A stretch of DNA of 64,000 nucleotides from Pseudovibrio ascidiaceicola (GCF_900114245.1 NZ_FOSK01000004.1:358101-422100); one strand, 5' to 3'. Numbered from the stretch's first letter, positions 24,956 through 35,816 are shown. Numbers and translations are program-made. The notes: generated by a model from the letters alone, not told the origin.

Positions 24956-25768
24956 TTGAGTGGAATAGTTGCCGACAATATCTCTATGGTGTTCACCCTT
25001 CCCAACGGTGATCAAGTCCATGCTCTCAACAACGTCAATTTGAATGTGAAGGACGGTGAAATCATCTCCGTTCTTGGTCCATCGGGATGCGGTAAAACAA
25101 CTCTTCTCAACATCATTGCAGGCTTTCTTCGCCCTACCTCCGGGAAGATCATTCGTGAGAATGTGGAGGTGACTGGCCCTGGTTCTGACCGCGGAATGGT
25201 GTTTCAGCAGGGCGCTTTGTTTGAATGGATGACGGTTGAAAAAAACATCGCATTCGGACCGAAAATGGCTGGGCGGCCTGCAGCAGAGACCAAACGCAAA
25301 GTGGATGAGCTTTTGCAGATTGTTGGCCTGCAGGATTTTGGCAAAAAGCCTGTCTATCAGCTCTCCGGCGGCATGCAGCAACGCGTCGCATTGGCCCGCT
25401 GTCTTGCTAATGATCCGGAAGTGATCCTGATGGATGAGCCTCTTGGTGCGCTGGATGCTTTGACTCGCGAGAAGATGCAGAGCCTTGTGCTGAAGCTTTG
25501 GAAAGAGACGCGCAAGACCATCATTCTCATCACACACTCTGTTGAAGAAGCCTTGTTCCTTGGGGAGCGGCTTATCGTGATGGCCCCACGCCCAGGCCGT
25601 ATTCTACGTGAGTACGAGTTGCCGTTTGCGGACCGCGGATTGGTAGAGAGCCCACGCCAGATCAAAGCTTCCCATGAGTTTGTGGAGACGCGTGAGGAAA
25701 TCCTGTCCCTTATTTGGGGCATGGAAGAAGAGATTATGGGCAATGACCAAGAACTTGAACCAGCATAG
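24956..25768 (+). CDS. tauB: Taurine ABC transporter ATP-binding protein
   Basis: A 270-residue ABC ATPase: Walker [14 protein letters not shown]-loop VFQQGALFEWMT, signature LSGGMQQRVALARCL, Walker B VILMDEPLGALDALT and the switch His in LITHS. It energises taurine import with TauC. The start is a TTG at 24956 five bases after GGGAGAA; no better ATG is available. The C-terminal extension ends with an acidic DQELEPA. Confidence 0.92.
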   Translation: MSGIVADNISMVFTLPNGDQVHALNNVNLNVKDGEIISVLGPSGCGKTTLLNIIAGFLRPTSGKIIRENVEVTGPGSDRGMVFQQGALFEWMTVEKNIAFGPKMAGRPAAETKRKVDELLQIVGLQDFGKKPVYQLSGGMQQRVALARCLANDPEVILMDEPLGALDALTREKMQSLVLKLWKETRKTIILITHSVEEALFLGERLIVMAPRPGRILREYELPFADRGLVESPRQIKASHEFVETREEILSLIWGMEEEIMGNDQELEPA

Positions 25769-25777
25769 GAGGCCAAC

Positions 25778-26647
25778 ATGAGCAAACACCATACACCGCC
25801 TTCAGGAGTCTCCGTCTGGCTCGGGCTCAAAGACAATGTTTTCACGCAGCAGAAGACCGTTCGCTTTGGTGATGCCAGCGCGGTTAATTCAGGTCGATTT
25901 TATTCGATCCTGACTGTTGTCATTCTGCTTTCTGCCTGGGGTATTGCCAGCGCACTCGGTATGCTGGAAAGCTTCTATTGGCCGTCAGTCAACGCAACTC
26001 TTGCCCGGATGGGCAAGTTGCTTTCTGAAGGTTTCCGTAATGTCGCCTTCTGGGATCACATTGGTATTTCGGTGTTCCGCGTCCTTGGAGGCGTGCTGTT
26101 AGGGGCACTTGTTGGCATTCCTCTTGGACTGGCCATGGGCCTTTCCTCTATTGCACGCGGGTTGTTCGATCCAATCGTGGAGTTCATGCGTCCGATCCCA
26201 CCGCTTGCTCTGATTCCACTGATCATTCTGTGGTTTGGCATTGATGAGACTGCGAAGATCTTCCTGCTGTTTCTGGCGTCTTTGTTTATCATGACCATTG
26301 CAGCGCGATCTGGCGTAAACAGCGTCAAGATCACCAAGGTGCATGCTGCTTATTCGCTTGGAGCATCTCGTACACAGATCCTCTTTCATGTGATTTTGCC
26401 AAACGCACTGCCAGAGATTTTCACCGGTCTCAGAACCGCCATGGGCGTTTGCTGGGGCACTGTTGTTGCCGCAGAACTGGTTGCAGCGGACAAGGGCGTT
26501 GGTTCCATGATTATGATTGCAAAGAACTTTTTGCAAACGGATACGGTGGTAATCGGGATCATCGTCATCGGGCTCATCGGGTACACCATTGAGCTTGGTA
26601 TGCGATATTTGGAACGCTTGCTCATTCCATGGCAAGGCAAAGGCTAA
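25778..26647 (+). CDS. tauC: Taurine ABC transporter permease
   Basis: A 289-residue inner-membrane permease with about six membrane segments (for example FYSILTVVILLSAWGIASALG, VVIGIIVIGLIGYTIELG) and the EAA-type loop HAAYSLGASRTQILFHVILPNALPEI that contacts TauB. AGGAGG lies six bases before the ATG. It ends the tauABC operon; a strong terminator follows 29 bases later. Confidence 0.92.
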   Translation: MSKHHTPPSGVSVWLGLKDNVFTQQKTVRFGDASAVNSGRFYSILTVVILLSAWGIASALGMLESFYWPSVNATLARMGKLLSEGFRNVAFWDHIGISVFRVLGGVLLGALVGIPLGLAMGLSSIARGLFDPIVEFMRPIPPLALIPLIILWFGIDETAKIFLLFLASLFIMTIAARSGVNSVKITKVHAAYSLGASRTQILFHVILPNALPEIFTGLRTAMGVCWGTVVAAELVAADKGVGSMIMIAKNFLQTDTVVIGIIVIGLIGYTIELGMRYLERLLIPWQGKG

Positions 26648-26676
26648 TTGCAGCCAAAGGCTACTCAAAACCAGAA

Positions 26677-26706
26677 GGGAAGAGCTGAAGGGCTCTTCCC
26701 TTTTTT
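26677..26706 (+). terminator. Intrinsic terminator of tauABC
   Basis: GGGAAGAGC and GCTCTTCCC form a 9-bp stem with a 6-base loop, followed by six T. Confidence 0.88.
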
Positions 26707-26978
26707 GCATATCTACTTTGTCCTGAAACCTTGACTATGAACAATTAGCGGTTGATTTTGTCCGTGGAAGCTCCCATTTTTTGAGAGTGGGGTTGAGAGC
26801 TATGTCAGTCTTCTTTTGCACGAACTCATCCTACAACAACTTAAAAATCTATCGCCTTTTGAAGAGCTGCTATTCCACGTGAGTTCCTTCTGCGGGCGAA
26901 ACACCCAAAAGGCATTCAGCGCTTTAATTTTGTTGGCAGCAGACCTTTTGCGGCACCTGATCGTTTGAGGGAATTGTA
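26707..26978. other. Intergenic region before the SDR-like gene
   Basis: About 270 bases without a supported gene, holding the promoter of the gene at 26979. Nothing else stands out by eye. Confidence 0.35.
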
Positions 26979-27848
26979 ATGAAGACCGTCGTAATTGCAG
27001 GCGCAACCGGCTATCTGGGCTCTTATCTCACCTCCTATTATCAGCGGGAGGGCTGGTGCGTCCGTGCTCTTGTTCGCAATGAACAGGTTGCCCGCACGAA
27101 GGGCCTTGAAGCCAGTGAGTTTTTTGAGGGTGAAGTCACTCAACCGAACAGCTTGATCGGGCTGATGGATGATGTTGACCTTGTCGTCTCTGCGCTTGGT
27201 ATTACCCGCCAGAAAGACGGCTTGAGCTACAACGACGTGGATTTTCGTGCCAACAAGAATCTGCTTGATCTCGCAATAGAAAACAGTGTCCCTCACTTTG
27301 CGTATGTCCATGTGCTGAACGCGAGCAAACTGTTGAATGTGAAACTGGTACGCGCCAAGCAGCACTTTGTTGAGGTACTTCAGTCGGCCCCAATCAAAAG
27401 CACAGTTATTTCTCCAAGCGGCTACTTCTCCGATATTGAGGAGTTCTGGGACATGGCGAAATCTGGCCGGGTTTACATGTTTGGTTCTGGAGACTTCCGC
27501 ATCAATCCGATCCACGGGGCAGACCTCGCCGCAGCTTGCTTTGAGATTATCGAAGAAGGCCAAGTCTATGCCGAAGTTGGCGGACCAGTGAAGTACACGC
27601 ACAACGAGCTGGCTGAGATCGCCTTTAAGAGCTTGAGCAAGAAAACCAAGATCACGCATTTACCCAATTGGGTCAGCGTTACCCTTCAGCGGGCGCTGGA
27701 GACATTCACTTCCGTGAAAACATATGGGCCGATCCAGTTTTTCCTGAGTGCCATGCGAATGGATATGATCGGGAAATGCTACGGCAAAATCCGGTTGGAA
27801 GATCACTTCGCTCAATTGGTGCAAAAGGAAAAGCAGAATACCGGTTAG
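26979..27848 (+). CDS. NAD(P)-binding atypical SDR (NmrA-like) protein
   Basis: The N-terminus TVVIAGATGYLGSYLTSYY is the GxxGxxG nucleotide motif of atypical short-chain dehydrogenases, and LVVSALGITRQKDG follows the fourth strand. The usual YxxxK is not obvious, as in NmrA or NDUFA9-like members that bind NAD(P) without clear catalysis. The 289-residue length fits. It stands alone between the taurine and histidine clusters and converges with hutC, ending six bases from it. Confidence 0.75.
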   Translation: MKTVVIAGATGYLGSYLTSYYQREGWCVRALVRNEQVARTKGLEASEFFEGEVTQPNSLIGLMDDVDLVVSALGITRQKDGLSYNDVDFRANKNLLDLAIENSVPHFAYVHVLNASKLLNVKLVRAKQHFVEVLQSAPIKSTVISPSGYFSDIEEFWDMAKSGRVYMFGSGDFRINPIHGADLAAACFEIIEEGQVYAEVGGPVKYTHNELAEIAFKSLSKKTKITHLPNWVSVTLQRALETFTSVKTYGPIQFFLSAMRMDMIGKCYGKIRLEDHFAQLVQKEKQNTG

Positions 27849-27854
27849 ATCCCT

Positions 27855-28565
27855 CTAATTGAAAGTAGGGATTGCTGAACTGCGTGTTGCCATACGATAG
27901 CGACTTCCGGGGTGCACAAGGCGCACATAGGTTATGCCCTGCCCTGAAATCCATGTGCGACGCTCAATTGTGAAAACAGGCTCACACTCTTGTAGCTGCA
28001 GAAGCCGTTGCTCTTCGGCAGTAGCTTTGTCAGCGCGGAAGACGTGTTCAATATTTGGGTGTGGGACGCGTTGTAGCAGCCATTCATTTGGGCCGATATC
28101 CGCGAAACTCTCCTGCGAAGCTTCTGGCAATGCAGAAATATTGATCCAACGCACATCAAGTTGCTGCGGAATGCCGTCACCATAATGCAAGCTTTTGAGA
28201 AAAAGAGCTTTCTCGTTTTGCTCCAATCCAAGCTGGGTACGAACATCTTCCGGCGGCAGCGCTTCCAGGCGCTCCAGTAATAGGTACTTATAAGACTGAT
28301 CTTTGTTTTCGATTTCTTGCCGGATCACTGGAATAGAAATGGTTGCAGGATGGGATTTCGGCTGAACGACACGGGTTCCAGCTTTGCGGCGACGTTCAAC
28401 CAGTCCGGCATCCGCGAGCTCTCGCATGGCACGGTTGACTGTTGATCGAGTGCACCCGAACTCCTCAGAAAGCGCTTGCTCGCTTGGCAACAAATCACCT
28501 GGCTGCCATTGCTGGCTGGTGATCCGTTCCTGCAAGATGCCTCTAATTTCCTTATAGGATCGCAA
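27855..28565 (-). CDS. hutC: Histidine utilisation repressor HutC (GntR family)
   Basis: A 236-residue GntR/HutC regulator: N-terminal winged HTH (WQPGDLLPSEQALSEEFGCTRSTVNRAMREL) and a C-terminal UTRA ligand domain (FLKSLHYGDGIPQQLDVRWIN, FTIERRTWISGQGITYVRLVHPG). Urocanate is the usual inducer. I use the TTG at 28565 as start, the most upstream codon before the family HTH. It follows hutF on the minus strand with a 43-base gap, so it is autoregulated in the hutF transcript. Confidence 0.9.
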   Translation of the reverse strand: MRSYKEIRGILQERITSQQWQPGDLLPSEQALSEEFGCTRSTVNRAMRELADAGLVERRRKAGTRVVQPKSHPATISIPVIRQEIENKDQSYKYLLLERLEALPPEDVRTQLGLEQNEKALFLKSLHYGDGIPQQLDVRWINISALPEASQESFADIGPNEWLLQRVPHPNIEHVFRADKATAEEQRLLQLQECEPVFTIERRTWISGQGITYVRLVHPGSRYRMATRSSAIPTFN

Positions 28566-28608
28566 GCGCTTGTCCTGTCATTTTCAAATGAGATTGATTG
28601 CGGCGTTG

Positions 28609-29985
28609 TTAGGCTGCTTCCAGCAAAACTGCAAGCTGTTCTCTGTATTTAGCCGTGATAGCTGCGCGGTGGATGTGCTGCCCATCTTTCACCATGTGGC
28701 GCCCAGCTGACCAAACATCAGTCACGACACGGTCATCACCTGCAAAGATCCAATAATCGAGATATTGGTCGGGTTTCAGGCCGGCAAACTCAACACGAGT
28801 GGTGTCGATTGCAACCACATCAGCCAAATGCCCTTCCTTCAGCTCTCCCGTGTTGCGACCAAGTGCTTGTGCGCCGCCTTTTGCAGAAGCCTGATACATG
28901 GCGGTACCGACAGAGCCTTCTCCGCGCAACATGATATTGCGAGACTGATCACGCAGGCGTTGGCTGTATTCGAGAATGCGCAATTCTTCAGAGAGCGAGA
29001 TGCGCAGGTTACTGTCTGAGCCCACGCCATAGACGCCGCCAGCTTCGATAAATGTTGGTCCGTTGAAGATGCCGTCGCCGAGGTTTGCCTCTGTGATTGG
29101 ACAGAGACCTGCGACTGCACCTGCTTTTGCCATGGCTACTGTTTCTTCTGTAGTCATGTGGGTTGCATGCACAAAACACCAATTGCCTTGCACATCAACA
29201 TTGCTCAATAACCATTCGATTGGCCGTGCACCCAGCCACGCCTGAATAGCTTCCACTTCCTTCATCTGTTCTGAGATGTGGATGTGAACTGGCTTGCCCG
29301 TAAACGTAGCTGCGATCTCACGCAACTGCGATGGATTGGTTGCCCGTAGTGAGTGTGGTGCAATGCCGACCTGACAATCAGCAGGAAGATGAGCTGCCAG
29401 CGTTTTCGATGCTTGCTCAATGAGTTGCAGATGACGTTCCAGATCATTACCAAACCGCAGTTGACCGCCCGTGAGTGGCTGTTCGCCTGCTCCGCCATAG
29501 GAATACAGCACCGGCAGATGCGTGAGGCCAATGCCTGTCTGGCTGGCAGCTGCAAAGATGCGATCACTCATTTCTGTGAGGGTGTCGTATGGCGCTCCGT
29601 CAGCTTGGTGATGGAGATAGTGGAATTCACCCACACTGGCGTAGCCAGCCTCTAACATCTCCATGTAGACCAATGCCGCGATTGCCTCAGCTTGCTCCGG
29701 GCGTAACTGACCCAAGAAGCGATACATGAGCTCACGCCAGGTCCAGAAACTGTCTTTCCCCTTTTGGCGCACTTCTGTCATGCCAGCCATTGCACGTTGG
29801 AAGGCATGTGAATGCAAGTTGGCTGGAGCAGGACAGATCATTCTGTTTTTGCCAGCAACCTCTTCGCCTTCAGGTATTACCCCAGACTCAACAGCTTTGA
29901 TTGCGCCGTTGTCGTCCAAGCGCAAACGCACATTTTCCGTTAGACCGGTGGGAAGTAAAGCCTGCCCTGCAAAGATGGTTTTCAT
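28609..29985 (-). CDS. hutF: Formimidoylglutamate deiminase
   Basis: HutF hydrolyses N-formimino-glutamate to N-formyl-glutamate and ammonia in the five-step histidine pathway. This 458-residue amidohydrolase has the metal-binding PAPANLHSHAFQRAMAGM, HIHISEQ with the metal His, FVHATHM, CPITEANLGDGIF and GVGSDSNLRIS. It pairs with HutG as expected. Divergent from hutI across a 275-bp promoter region with HutC-like operators. Confidence 0.93.
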   Translation of the reverse strand: MKTIFAGQALLPTGLTENVRLRLDDNGAIKAVESGVIPEGEEVAGKNRMICPAPANLHSHAFQRAMAGMTEVRQKGKDSFWTWRELMYRFLGQLRPEQAEAIAALVYMEMLEAGYASVGEFHYLHHQADGAPYDTLTEMSDRIFAAASQTGIGLTHLPVLYSYGGAGEQPLTGGQLRFGNDLERHLQLIEQASKTLAAHLPADCQVGIAPHSLRATNPSQLREIAATFTGKPVHIHISEQMKEVEAIQAWLGARPIEWLLSNVDVQGNWCFVHATHMTTEETVAMAKAGAVAGLCPITEANLGDGIFNGPTFIEAGGVYGVGSDSNLRISLSEELRILEYSQRLRDQSRNIMLRGEGSVGTAMYQASAKGGAQALGRNTGELKEGHLADVVAIDTTRVEFAGLKPDQYLDYWIFAGDDRVVTDVWSAGRHMVKDGQHIHRAAITAKYREQLAVLLEAA

Positions 29986-30047
29986 TGCTCACTCAATAGG
30001 TTTGATGTGAAACGATGATCAGTTCAGATCATTTTTTGCCCTAATAA

Positions 30048-30057
30048 GCATATACAT
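30048..30057 (-). promoter_or_regulatory. Candidate HutC operator for hutFC
   Basis: ATGTATATGC on the minus strand, about 65 bp upstream of the hutF start, resembles the TGTATA-type HutC half-palindrome. Confidence 0.45.
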
Positions 30058-30188
30058 AAATGCAACTCATACAACCATATCATTTTTCTAAGATATCACC
30101 ATATAATGCGTTAAATGGCTGAATTTAGCTATTTATCCAAACACCTCAGGCGCAGTAGCTCGAGAATTACGCACATTGCACATTTTTT

Positions 30189-30200
30189 ATGTATAGACAT
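30189..30200 (+). promoter_or_regulatory. Candidate HutC operator for hutIHGU
   Basis: ATGTATAGACAT is a near-palindrome of the TGTATA/TATACA type bound by HutC, 61 bp upstream of hutI. With the copy at 30048 it would let HutC repress both arms. Confidence 0.55.
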
Positions 30201-30260
30201 TAAGTGATTTCCATGTAGATTTTTACTGAAGTGAATTCACGTGGAATCTCGGGAGGGTCC

Positions 30261-31496
30261 ATGACAAGCGGGAGAACCGTACTCACCAACCTGACAGCTG
30301 CAACTCTTTCTGAGCAGTCGGATGGTTATGGCCTGATCCATTGTGCAGCAATTGCCATTGAAGACGATAAGATCTGCTGGATTGGTCCTGAGCTGGAGTT
30401 GCCCGAGGACTGGAAAGGCACTGCGCAAACGGACCTTGGCGGGCGCCTTGCAACACCGTCTCTCGTTGATTGCCACACGCATATTGTCTATGGCGGTTCC
30501 CGTGCTCGTGAGTTTGAGATGCGGTTGAATGGCGCGACCTACGAGGAGATTGCCCGTGCCGGTGGCGGTATCCGTTCGACTGTTGCTGCAACACGTGCTG
30601 CCAGTGAAGATGAACTGTTAGCCGATGCATTGCCACGCGTTGACGCATTGTTGGCGGAGGGTGTGACACTTCTAGAGATTAAGTCCGGTTACGGGCTGGA
30701 TCTGGAAACCGAGCTGAAAATGCTGCGAGTTGCGCGAAAGATTGGTGAGCTTCGGCCAGTTAAGGTCCTGACCACCTTCCTCGGTGCTCATGCGTTGCCG
30801 CCTGAGTATGAAGGGCGCAGTGATGCCTATATCAGCTTTGTTTGCGATGAAGTGCTCCCGGCTGTTCAGGCAGAGAACCTTGCTGATGCAGTTGATGCGT
30901 TCTGTGAAGGGATTGCATTTTCACCTGAGCAGGTGAGCCGTGTGTTTGACTGGGCGCAAGAGCTTGGCCTGCCAGTCAAAATTCATTCTGAGCAACTTTC
31001 TAATCTCGGTGGCACGGCTATGGCAGCCAGCCACAAAGCGCTTTCCGCTGATCATCTGGAATATCTGGACACCGCCGGTATTGCGAGCATGAAGGAAGCT
31101 GGAACTGTTGCCGTTCTGTTGCCAGGTGCATTTTACTTCCTGCGAGAAACCCAACATCCTCCGCTTCAGGAATTACGCGATGCTGGTGTCTCTATTGCTC
31201 TGGCGACAGATGCCAATCCTGGGTCCTCTCCCCTCACCTCGCTTTTGCTGTGCATGAATATGGCATGCACCCTGTTCCGCATGACACCGCAGGAAGCGCT
31301 GGCTGGGATTACTCGCAATGCAGCGCAAGCGCTTGGGCAAGCGGAGACGTGCGGAACATTGGAAGCTGGCAAGCAGGCAAACATTGCGATCTGGGATGTG
31401 AAGGAGCCAGCTGAACTGGCCTACCGGATCGGGTTCAACCCACTGAACCGCCTGTATTTCCTCGGCAAAAACATCACAAAAACACAAGCAAATTAA
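30261..31496 (+). CDS. hutI: Imidazolonepropionase
   Basis: HutI opens the imidazolone ring to N-formimino-glutamate. The 411-residue amidohydrolase has [22 protein letters not shown] with the HxH metal ligands, [17 protein letters not shown] and [10 protein letters not shown]. The ATG at 30261 follows GGGAGGG; the earlier GTG/ATG readings overlap the promoter. First gene of hutIHGU, 14 bases before hutH. Confidence 0.94.
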   Translation: MTSGRTVLTNLTAATLSEQSDGYGLIHCAAIAIEDDKICWIGPELELPEDWKGTAQTDLGGRLATPSLVDCHTHIVYGGSRAREFEMRLNGATYEEIARAGGGIRSTVAATRAASEDELLADALPRVDALLAEGVTLLEIKSGYGLDLETELKMLRVARKIGELRPVKVLTTFLGAHALPPEYEGRSDAYISFVCDEVLPAVQAENLADAVDAFCEGIAFSPEQVSRVFDWAQELGLPVKIHSEQLSNLGGTAMAASHKALSADHLEYLDTAGIASMKEAGTVAVLLPGAFYFLRETQHPPLQELRDAGVSIALATDANPGSSPLTSLLLCMNMACTLFRMTPQEALAGITRNAAQALGQAETCGTLEAGKQANIAIWDVKEPAELAYRIGFNPLNRLYFLGKNITKTQAN

Positions 31497-31510
31497 GCAC
31501 TGAGGCATTC

Positions 31511-33079
31511 ATGACGACTTCCCCTACCGTCTCTTCCAAACTTAAACTGGTTTTAAAGCCGGGAGAAATTGCGCTCTCTCAGCTTCAGCAGATCTATCGC
31601 ACCGAGGCCAATGTAGAACTGGACCGCTCTTGCAAAGAGGGCGTTGAACGGGCTGCTGCTGTTGTGCATGCAGCGGCGCAGGGCGATACACCAGTGTATG
31701 GGGTGAATACGGGATTTGGGAAGCTCGCTTCTGTCAAAATACCCGGTGATGATACTGCTACCTTGCAGAGAAACCTCATTCTTTCACATTGCTGCGGCGT
31801 TGGTGATGTGTTGCCGCAAAACATTGTGCGTTTGGTGATTGTGCTGAAACTCGCGTCGCTGGGTCGTGGTGCATCTGGTGTGCGATGGGAGTTGATTGAG
31901 TGTCTTGAGCAAATGCTGGCGCACAATGTTGTGCCAGTGGTGCCGGGTCAGGGAAGCGTTGGCGCTTCAGGTGACTTGGCCCCGCTTTCTCACGTTGCTG
32001 CTGTAATGCTCGGTGAAGGAGAGGCCTTCTTTGGTGGCGTTCGTGTATCCGGCAAGGAAGCGATGCAGCTTGCTGGCATTCCAACTATTCAGCTGGCAGC
32101 AAAAGAAGGCCTTGCGCTGATCAATGGCACGCAAGTGTCTACCGCGTTGGCACTCGCTGGTTTGTTCCAGGCCCATCGCCTTGCGAAGACTGCGTTGATT
32201 ACCGGCGCTATGTCTGTAGATGCGCTGATGGGTTCGGGCGCTCCGTTCCGCCCTGAGATCCATGAGTTGCGCGGTCACAAAGGCCAGATCTCTGCTGCCG
32301 CGACCATTCGCGAGTTGATGTCTGGCTCAGCCATCCGCGAAAGCCACCGCGAAGATGATGAGCGCGTGCAAGATCCGTATTGCCTGCGCTGTCAGCCGCA
32401 GGTGATGGGCGCTGTGTTAGGGCTTCTGGCTCAGGTTGCTTATACGCTCGAGATTGAAGCCAATGCGGTGACTGATAACCCGCTTGTCTTCAAAGACGGC
32501 TCCATTGTTTCTGGCGGCAACTTCCATGCTGAGCCTGTAGCGTTTGCTGCTGATCAGACCGCGCTTGCTATTGCGGAGATCGGTGCAATCTCGCAACGGC
32601 GGATTGCGACGCTCGTTGATCCTGCACTGAACTACGGTCTGCCGCCGTTCCTGACGCCAAATCCAGGGCTCAATTCCGGCTTTATGATTGCGGACGTGAC
32701 CTCAGCAGCCCTTTACAGCGAGAACAAGCAGCGTGCGGCTCCGTGCTCCGTGGATTCAACGCCGACCAGTGCCAATCAGGAAGACCATGTTTCCATGGCA
32801 ACCCATGCTGCACGGCGTCTGATTGATATGAATGCCAACCTTTCCCAGATCATCGGCATTGAACTGCTGATGGCCGCTCAAGGCATTGAGTTCCGTGTTC
32901 CGCTCAAAACCAGCCCAATATTGCAGGAAGTTATCGCAGCTGTACGCACTGAGGTGGAAGAGCTGGAAGACGATCGCTACATGGCGCCAGATCTGGAAAA
33001 AGCGGCAGAGCTTGTTGCTTCTGGTCGAATTTTTGATGCGGCCAGCAAAGCTCGGTTTTTCAAGCTAGAGGAGGCCTAA
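31511..33079 (+). CDS. hutH: Histidine ammonia-lyase
   Basis: HutH removes ammonia from histidine to give urocanate, using an MIO cofactor formed from Ala-Ser-Gly, seen at 152-154 in [13 protein letters not shown]. Tyr63 in VYGVNTGFG is the catalytic tyrosine. Other family motifs are [20 protein letters not shown] and NQEDHVSM. At 522 residues it is slightly longer than E. coli-type enzymes, mainly at the N-terminus. Its stop touches the hutG start. Confidence 0.95.
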   Translation: MTTSPTVSSKLKLVLKPGEIALSQLQQIYRTEANVELDRSCKEGVERAAAVVHAAAQGDTPVYGVNTGFGKLASVKIPGDDTATLQRNLILSHCCGVGDVLPQNIVRLVIVLKLASLGRGASGVRWELIECLEQMLAHNVVPVVPGQGSVGASGDLAPLSHVAAVMLGEGEAFFGGVRVSGKEAMQLAGIPTIQLAAKEGLALINGTQVSTALALAGLFQAHRLAKTALITGAMSVDALMGSGAPFRPEIHELRGHKGQISAAATIRELMSGSAIRESHREDDERVQDPYCLRCQPQVMGAVLGLLAQVAYTLEIEANAVTDNPLVFKDGSIVSGGNFHAEPVAFAADQTALAIAEIGAISQRRIATLVDPALNYGLPPFLTPNPGLNSGFMIADVTSAALYSENKQRAAPCSVDSTPTSANQEDHVSMATHAARRLIDMNANLSQIIGIELLMAAQGIEFRVPLKTSPILQEVIAAVRTEVEELEDDRYMAPDLEKAAELVASGRIFDAASKARFFKLEEA

Positions 33080-33907
33080 TTGACCTATTCCTTCTCCCCC
33101 CTGATCAAACGCGGCGACAGCCCGATTGTTCTGGCCCAGCCGCATGGTGGCACAGATGTACCGCTGACTATCTGGGACAGGTTCAACACCGTGGGACAAG
33201 CGCTGGCCGATACGGACTGGCACATCAACCGCCTTTATGATGGTCTGCTGGAAAACGCGAGTGTGATCCAGACACCCGTGCATCGTTATGTGATTGATGC
33301 CAACCGTGATCCGGCAGGTGTCTCACTTTATCCAGGACAGAACACGACTACGCTTTGCCCGCTGACTGACTTTGACGGACGCCCTATCTATCGAGATGGG
33401 CAAGAGCCGTCTAATGATGAAGTTGAGGAACGACGCACCAGTTTTCACGCACCGTATCACGAGGCGATTGCCGAAGAGCTGGAGCGTGTTCGGCAGAAGT
33501 TTGGTGTTGCTGTTCTTTACGACTGCCACTCCATCCGCTCTAACATCCCTTTTTTGTTTGAAGGCGAACTGCCAGTCTTCAACATTGGCAGTAATGTTGG
33601 ACAGACATGCGCTCCGATGATTGAGCAGATCACCGTTGAGGCCTGCCGTGCAGATGTCAACGTGGAAACGGTGGTCAACGCCCGCTTTAAAGGTGGCTGG
33701 ACCACACGCCATTACGGACAGCCTGAGACTGGCATTCACGCCATTCAGATGGAGACGGCGCAGCGGGCCTACATGTTTGAGCAGAGCCCGTGGGCTTACG
33801 CTCCAGAGCGCGCGGACAAGACACGCGCCACTCTCAAATCCATTCTTACTCAGTTAGAAGCGCAGGCCCTTGCAGGGGCATTTTCAAACGCCAGTACAAG
33901 TCGCTAA
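33080..33907 (+). CDS. hutG: N-formylglutamate deformylase
   Basis: HutG hydrolyses N-formylglutamate to glutamate and formate, the last step after HutF. The 275-residue protein has FNTVGQALADTDWHINRLYDG, VIDANRDPAG, LYDCHSIRSNIP (metal and active site) and ETAQRAYM. The start is a TTG directly after the hutH stop, with GAGGAGG 5-12 bases upstream inside hutH, so translation is coupled. Confidence 0.92.
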   Translation: MTYSFSPLIKRGDSPIVLAQPHGGTDVPLTIWDRFNTVGQALADTDWHINRLYDGLLENASVIQTPVHRYVIDANRDPAGVSLYPGQNTTTLCPLTDFDGRPIYRDGQEPSNDEVEERRTSFHAPYHEAIAEELERVRQKFGVAVLYDCHSIRSNIPFLFEGELPVFNIGSNVGQTCAPMIEQITVEACRADVNVETVVNARFKGGWTTRHYGQPETGIHAIQMETAQRAYMFEQSPWAYAPERADKTRATLKSILTQLEAQALAGAFSNASTSR

Positions 33908-33934
33908 AGTTGACACTTTAGCCATTGTTTTAAC

Positions 33935-33979
33935 GCGTATTCCTACCTGAAAACCGGAAACCACTTTTCGGGAATACGC
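33935..33979. repeat. REP-like palindromic element between hutG and hutU
   Basis: GCGTATTCC and GGAATACGC close a stem; inside, on the minus strand, CCGAAAAGTGGTTTCCGG continues the hairpin. This core is characteristic of the intergenic palindromic repeats of rhizobia and relatives. A short hairpin CTAAAGT-tgac-ACTTTAG (33904-33921) precedes it. It may stabilise the upstream hut mRNA. Confidence 0.65.
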
Positions 33980-33993
33980 TAACGGAGCCGACA

Positions 33994-35679
33994 ATGACCG
34001 ATACGCTCACCCAAGACCCTCGCAAGAATACGCGCGATATCTTTCCACCAACCGGGCCAGAGTTGAATGCCAAGAGCTGGCTGACGGAAGCACCGTTGCG
34101 CATGCTTATGAACAACCTGCACCCTGATGTGGCTGAAAACCCGCATGAGCTGGTGGTGTATGGTGGCATTGGCCGTGCTGCGCGCACCTGGAAAGATTTC
34201 GACACCATTGTCGATAGCCTCAAAAAGCTGGAAGCTGATGAAACCCTGCTGGTTCAATCCGGCAAGCCGGTTGGCGTGTTCCGCACACACGAAAATGCAC
34301 CTCGCGTTCTGATCGCCAATTCCAACCTTGTACCGCATTGGGCGAACTGGGATCACTTCAACGACCTGGATAAAAAGGGTCTGGCAATGTACGGCCAGAT
34401 GACTGCGGGCTCATGGATCTACATCGGCTCTCAGGGCATTGTTCAGGGCACATACGAGACCTTCGTTGAGGCAGGCCGTCAGCACTATGGTGGAGACCTG
34501 AAAGGCAAGTGGATCCTGACTGGTGGCCTTGGCGGTATGGGTGGCGCTCAGCCGCTTGCTGCGGTCATGGCTGGAGCGTCTTGTTTGGCCGTTGAGTGTA
34601 ACGAAGACAGCATCGATTTCCGCCTGCGCACCAAATACGTCGATGAGAAAGCCAAGACGCTTGATGAAGCGCTGGAGATGATTGAGCGCTGGACTGCGGC
34701 TGGTGAAGCCAAGTCTGTTGGCTTGCTCGGCAATGCCGCTGACATCTTCGCTGAACTGGTTGAGCGTGGTGTTCGTCCAGATATCGTGACAGACCAGACG
34801 TCTGCTCATGACCCGATCAATGGCTACCTGCCACAGGGCTGGACCATGGCGCAGTGGAAAGAAAAACGCGAGAGCGATCCGAAGGCCGTTGAGAAAGCGG
34901 CCCGTGCCTCCATGAAAGTACATGTGAAGGCGATGCTGGACTTCCATGAACGCGGTGTTCCAACAGTTGATTACGGCAACAACATCCGTCAGATGGCGTT
35001 TGAAGAAGGCTTAGAGAACGCCTTCGACTTCCCAGGATTTGTCCCTGCCTACATTCGTCCGTTGTTCTGTAAAGGTGTTGGTCCGTTCCGTTGGGCTGCG
35101 CTTTCAGGTGATCCGGAGGACATCTACAAGACAGACCAAAAGGTGAAGGAACTCATTCCTGATGATCCGCACCTGCACAACTGGCTGGATATGGCGCGAG
35201 AGCGTATCTCCTTCCAGGGGTTGCCAGCACGTATCTGCTGGGTTGGCCTTGGACAGCGTCACCGCCTCGGGCTCGCGTTTAACGAGATGGTTCGCAATGG
35301 CGAGCTGAAGGCTCCTGTCGTGATTGGTCGTGATCATCTGGATTCCGGCTCTGTAGCGTCGCCAAATCGTGAAACGGAATCCATGATGGATGGCTCTGAT
35401 GCTGTTTCTGACTGGCCGCTGCTTAATGCGCTGTTGAACACTGCTTCTGGCGCAACATGGGTGTCTCTGCACCATGGCGGTGGTGTTGGCATGGGCTTTT
35501 CCCAGCATTCCGGCATGGTGATTTGCTGTGACGGAACAAAAGAAGCTGATGAGCGTGTTGGCCGTGTGCTGTGGAATGACCCTGCGACAGGTGTCATGCG
35601 CCATGCGGACGCAGGCTACCAATTGGCAATTGATTGCGCCAAGGAGAATGGTTTGAACTTACCATCTCTAGGTAAGTAA
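33994..35679 (+). CDS. hutU: Urocanate hydratase
   Basis: HutU adds water to urocanate to give imidazolonepropionate, using tightly bound NAD+. The 561-residue length and motifs are standard: [37 protein letters not shown] nucleotide region ([17 protein letters not shown]), [32 protein letters not shown] and [17 protein letters not shown]. Last gene of hutIHGU. Confidence 0.95.
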   Translation: MTDTLTQDPRKNTRDIFPPTGPELNAKSWLTEAPLRMLMNNLHPDVAENPHELVVYGGIGRAARTWKDFDTIVDSLKKLEADETLLVQSGKPVGVFRTHENAPRVLIANSNLVPHWANWDHFNDLDKKGLAMYGQMTAGSWIYIGSQGIVQGTYETFVEAGRQHYGGDLKGKWILTGGLGGMGGAQPLAAVMAGASCLAVECNEDSIDFRLRTKYVDEKAKTLDEALEMIERWTAAGEAKSVGLLGNAADIFAELVERGVRPDIVTDQTSAHDPINGYLPQGWTMAQWKEKRESDPKAVEKAARASMKVHVKAMLDFHERGVPTVDYGNNIRQMAFEEGLENAFDFPGFVPAYIRPLFCKGVGPFRWAALSGDPEDIYKTDQKVKELIPDDPHLHNWLDMARERISFQGLPARICWVGLGQRHRLGLAFNEMVRNGELKAPVVIGRDHLDSGSVASPNRETESMMDGSDAVSDWPLLNALLNTASGATWVSLHHGGGVGMGFSQHSGMVICCDGTKEADERVGRVLWNDPATGVMRHADAGYQLAIDCAKENGLNLPSLGK

Positions 35680-35787
35680 CTGACTCGGGAGCACAAACCT
35701 TTCCTGATTGAGTCAGCTACTCCATTTCCGGGCAAACTGGTCTAGCCGCGTATTCTGGCATTCCAGACTTTAAACAAAAACCGATGA

Positions 35788-35816
35788 GGGACCGCAGTTC
35801 GCGGCCCCTTGTTATT
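35788..35816 (+). terminator. Terminator-like hairpin after hutU
   Basis: GGG-a-CCGC and GCGG-c-CCC form a stem with one mismatch and a 5-base loop, followed by TTGTTATT. It lies just before the ribosome binding site of the TRAP binding-protein gene, so it separates hut from the transporter or attenuates read-through. Confidence 0.6.

Noticed and set aside
24269..25537. 422-codon minus-strand open frame
   Set aside because: Antisense to tauA and tauB across their junction; composition is that of a shadow.
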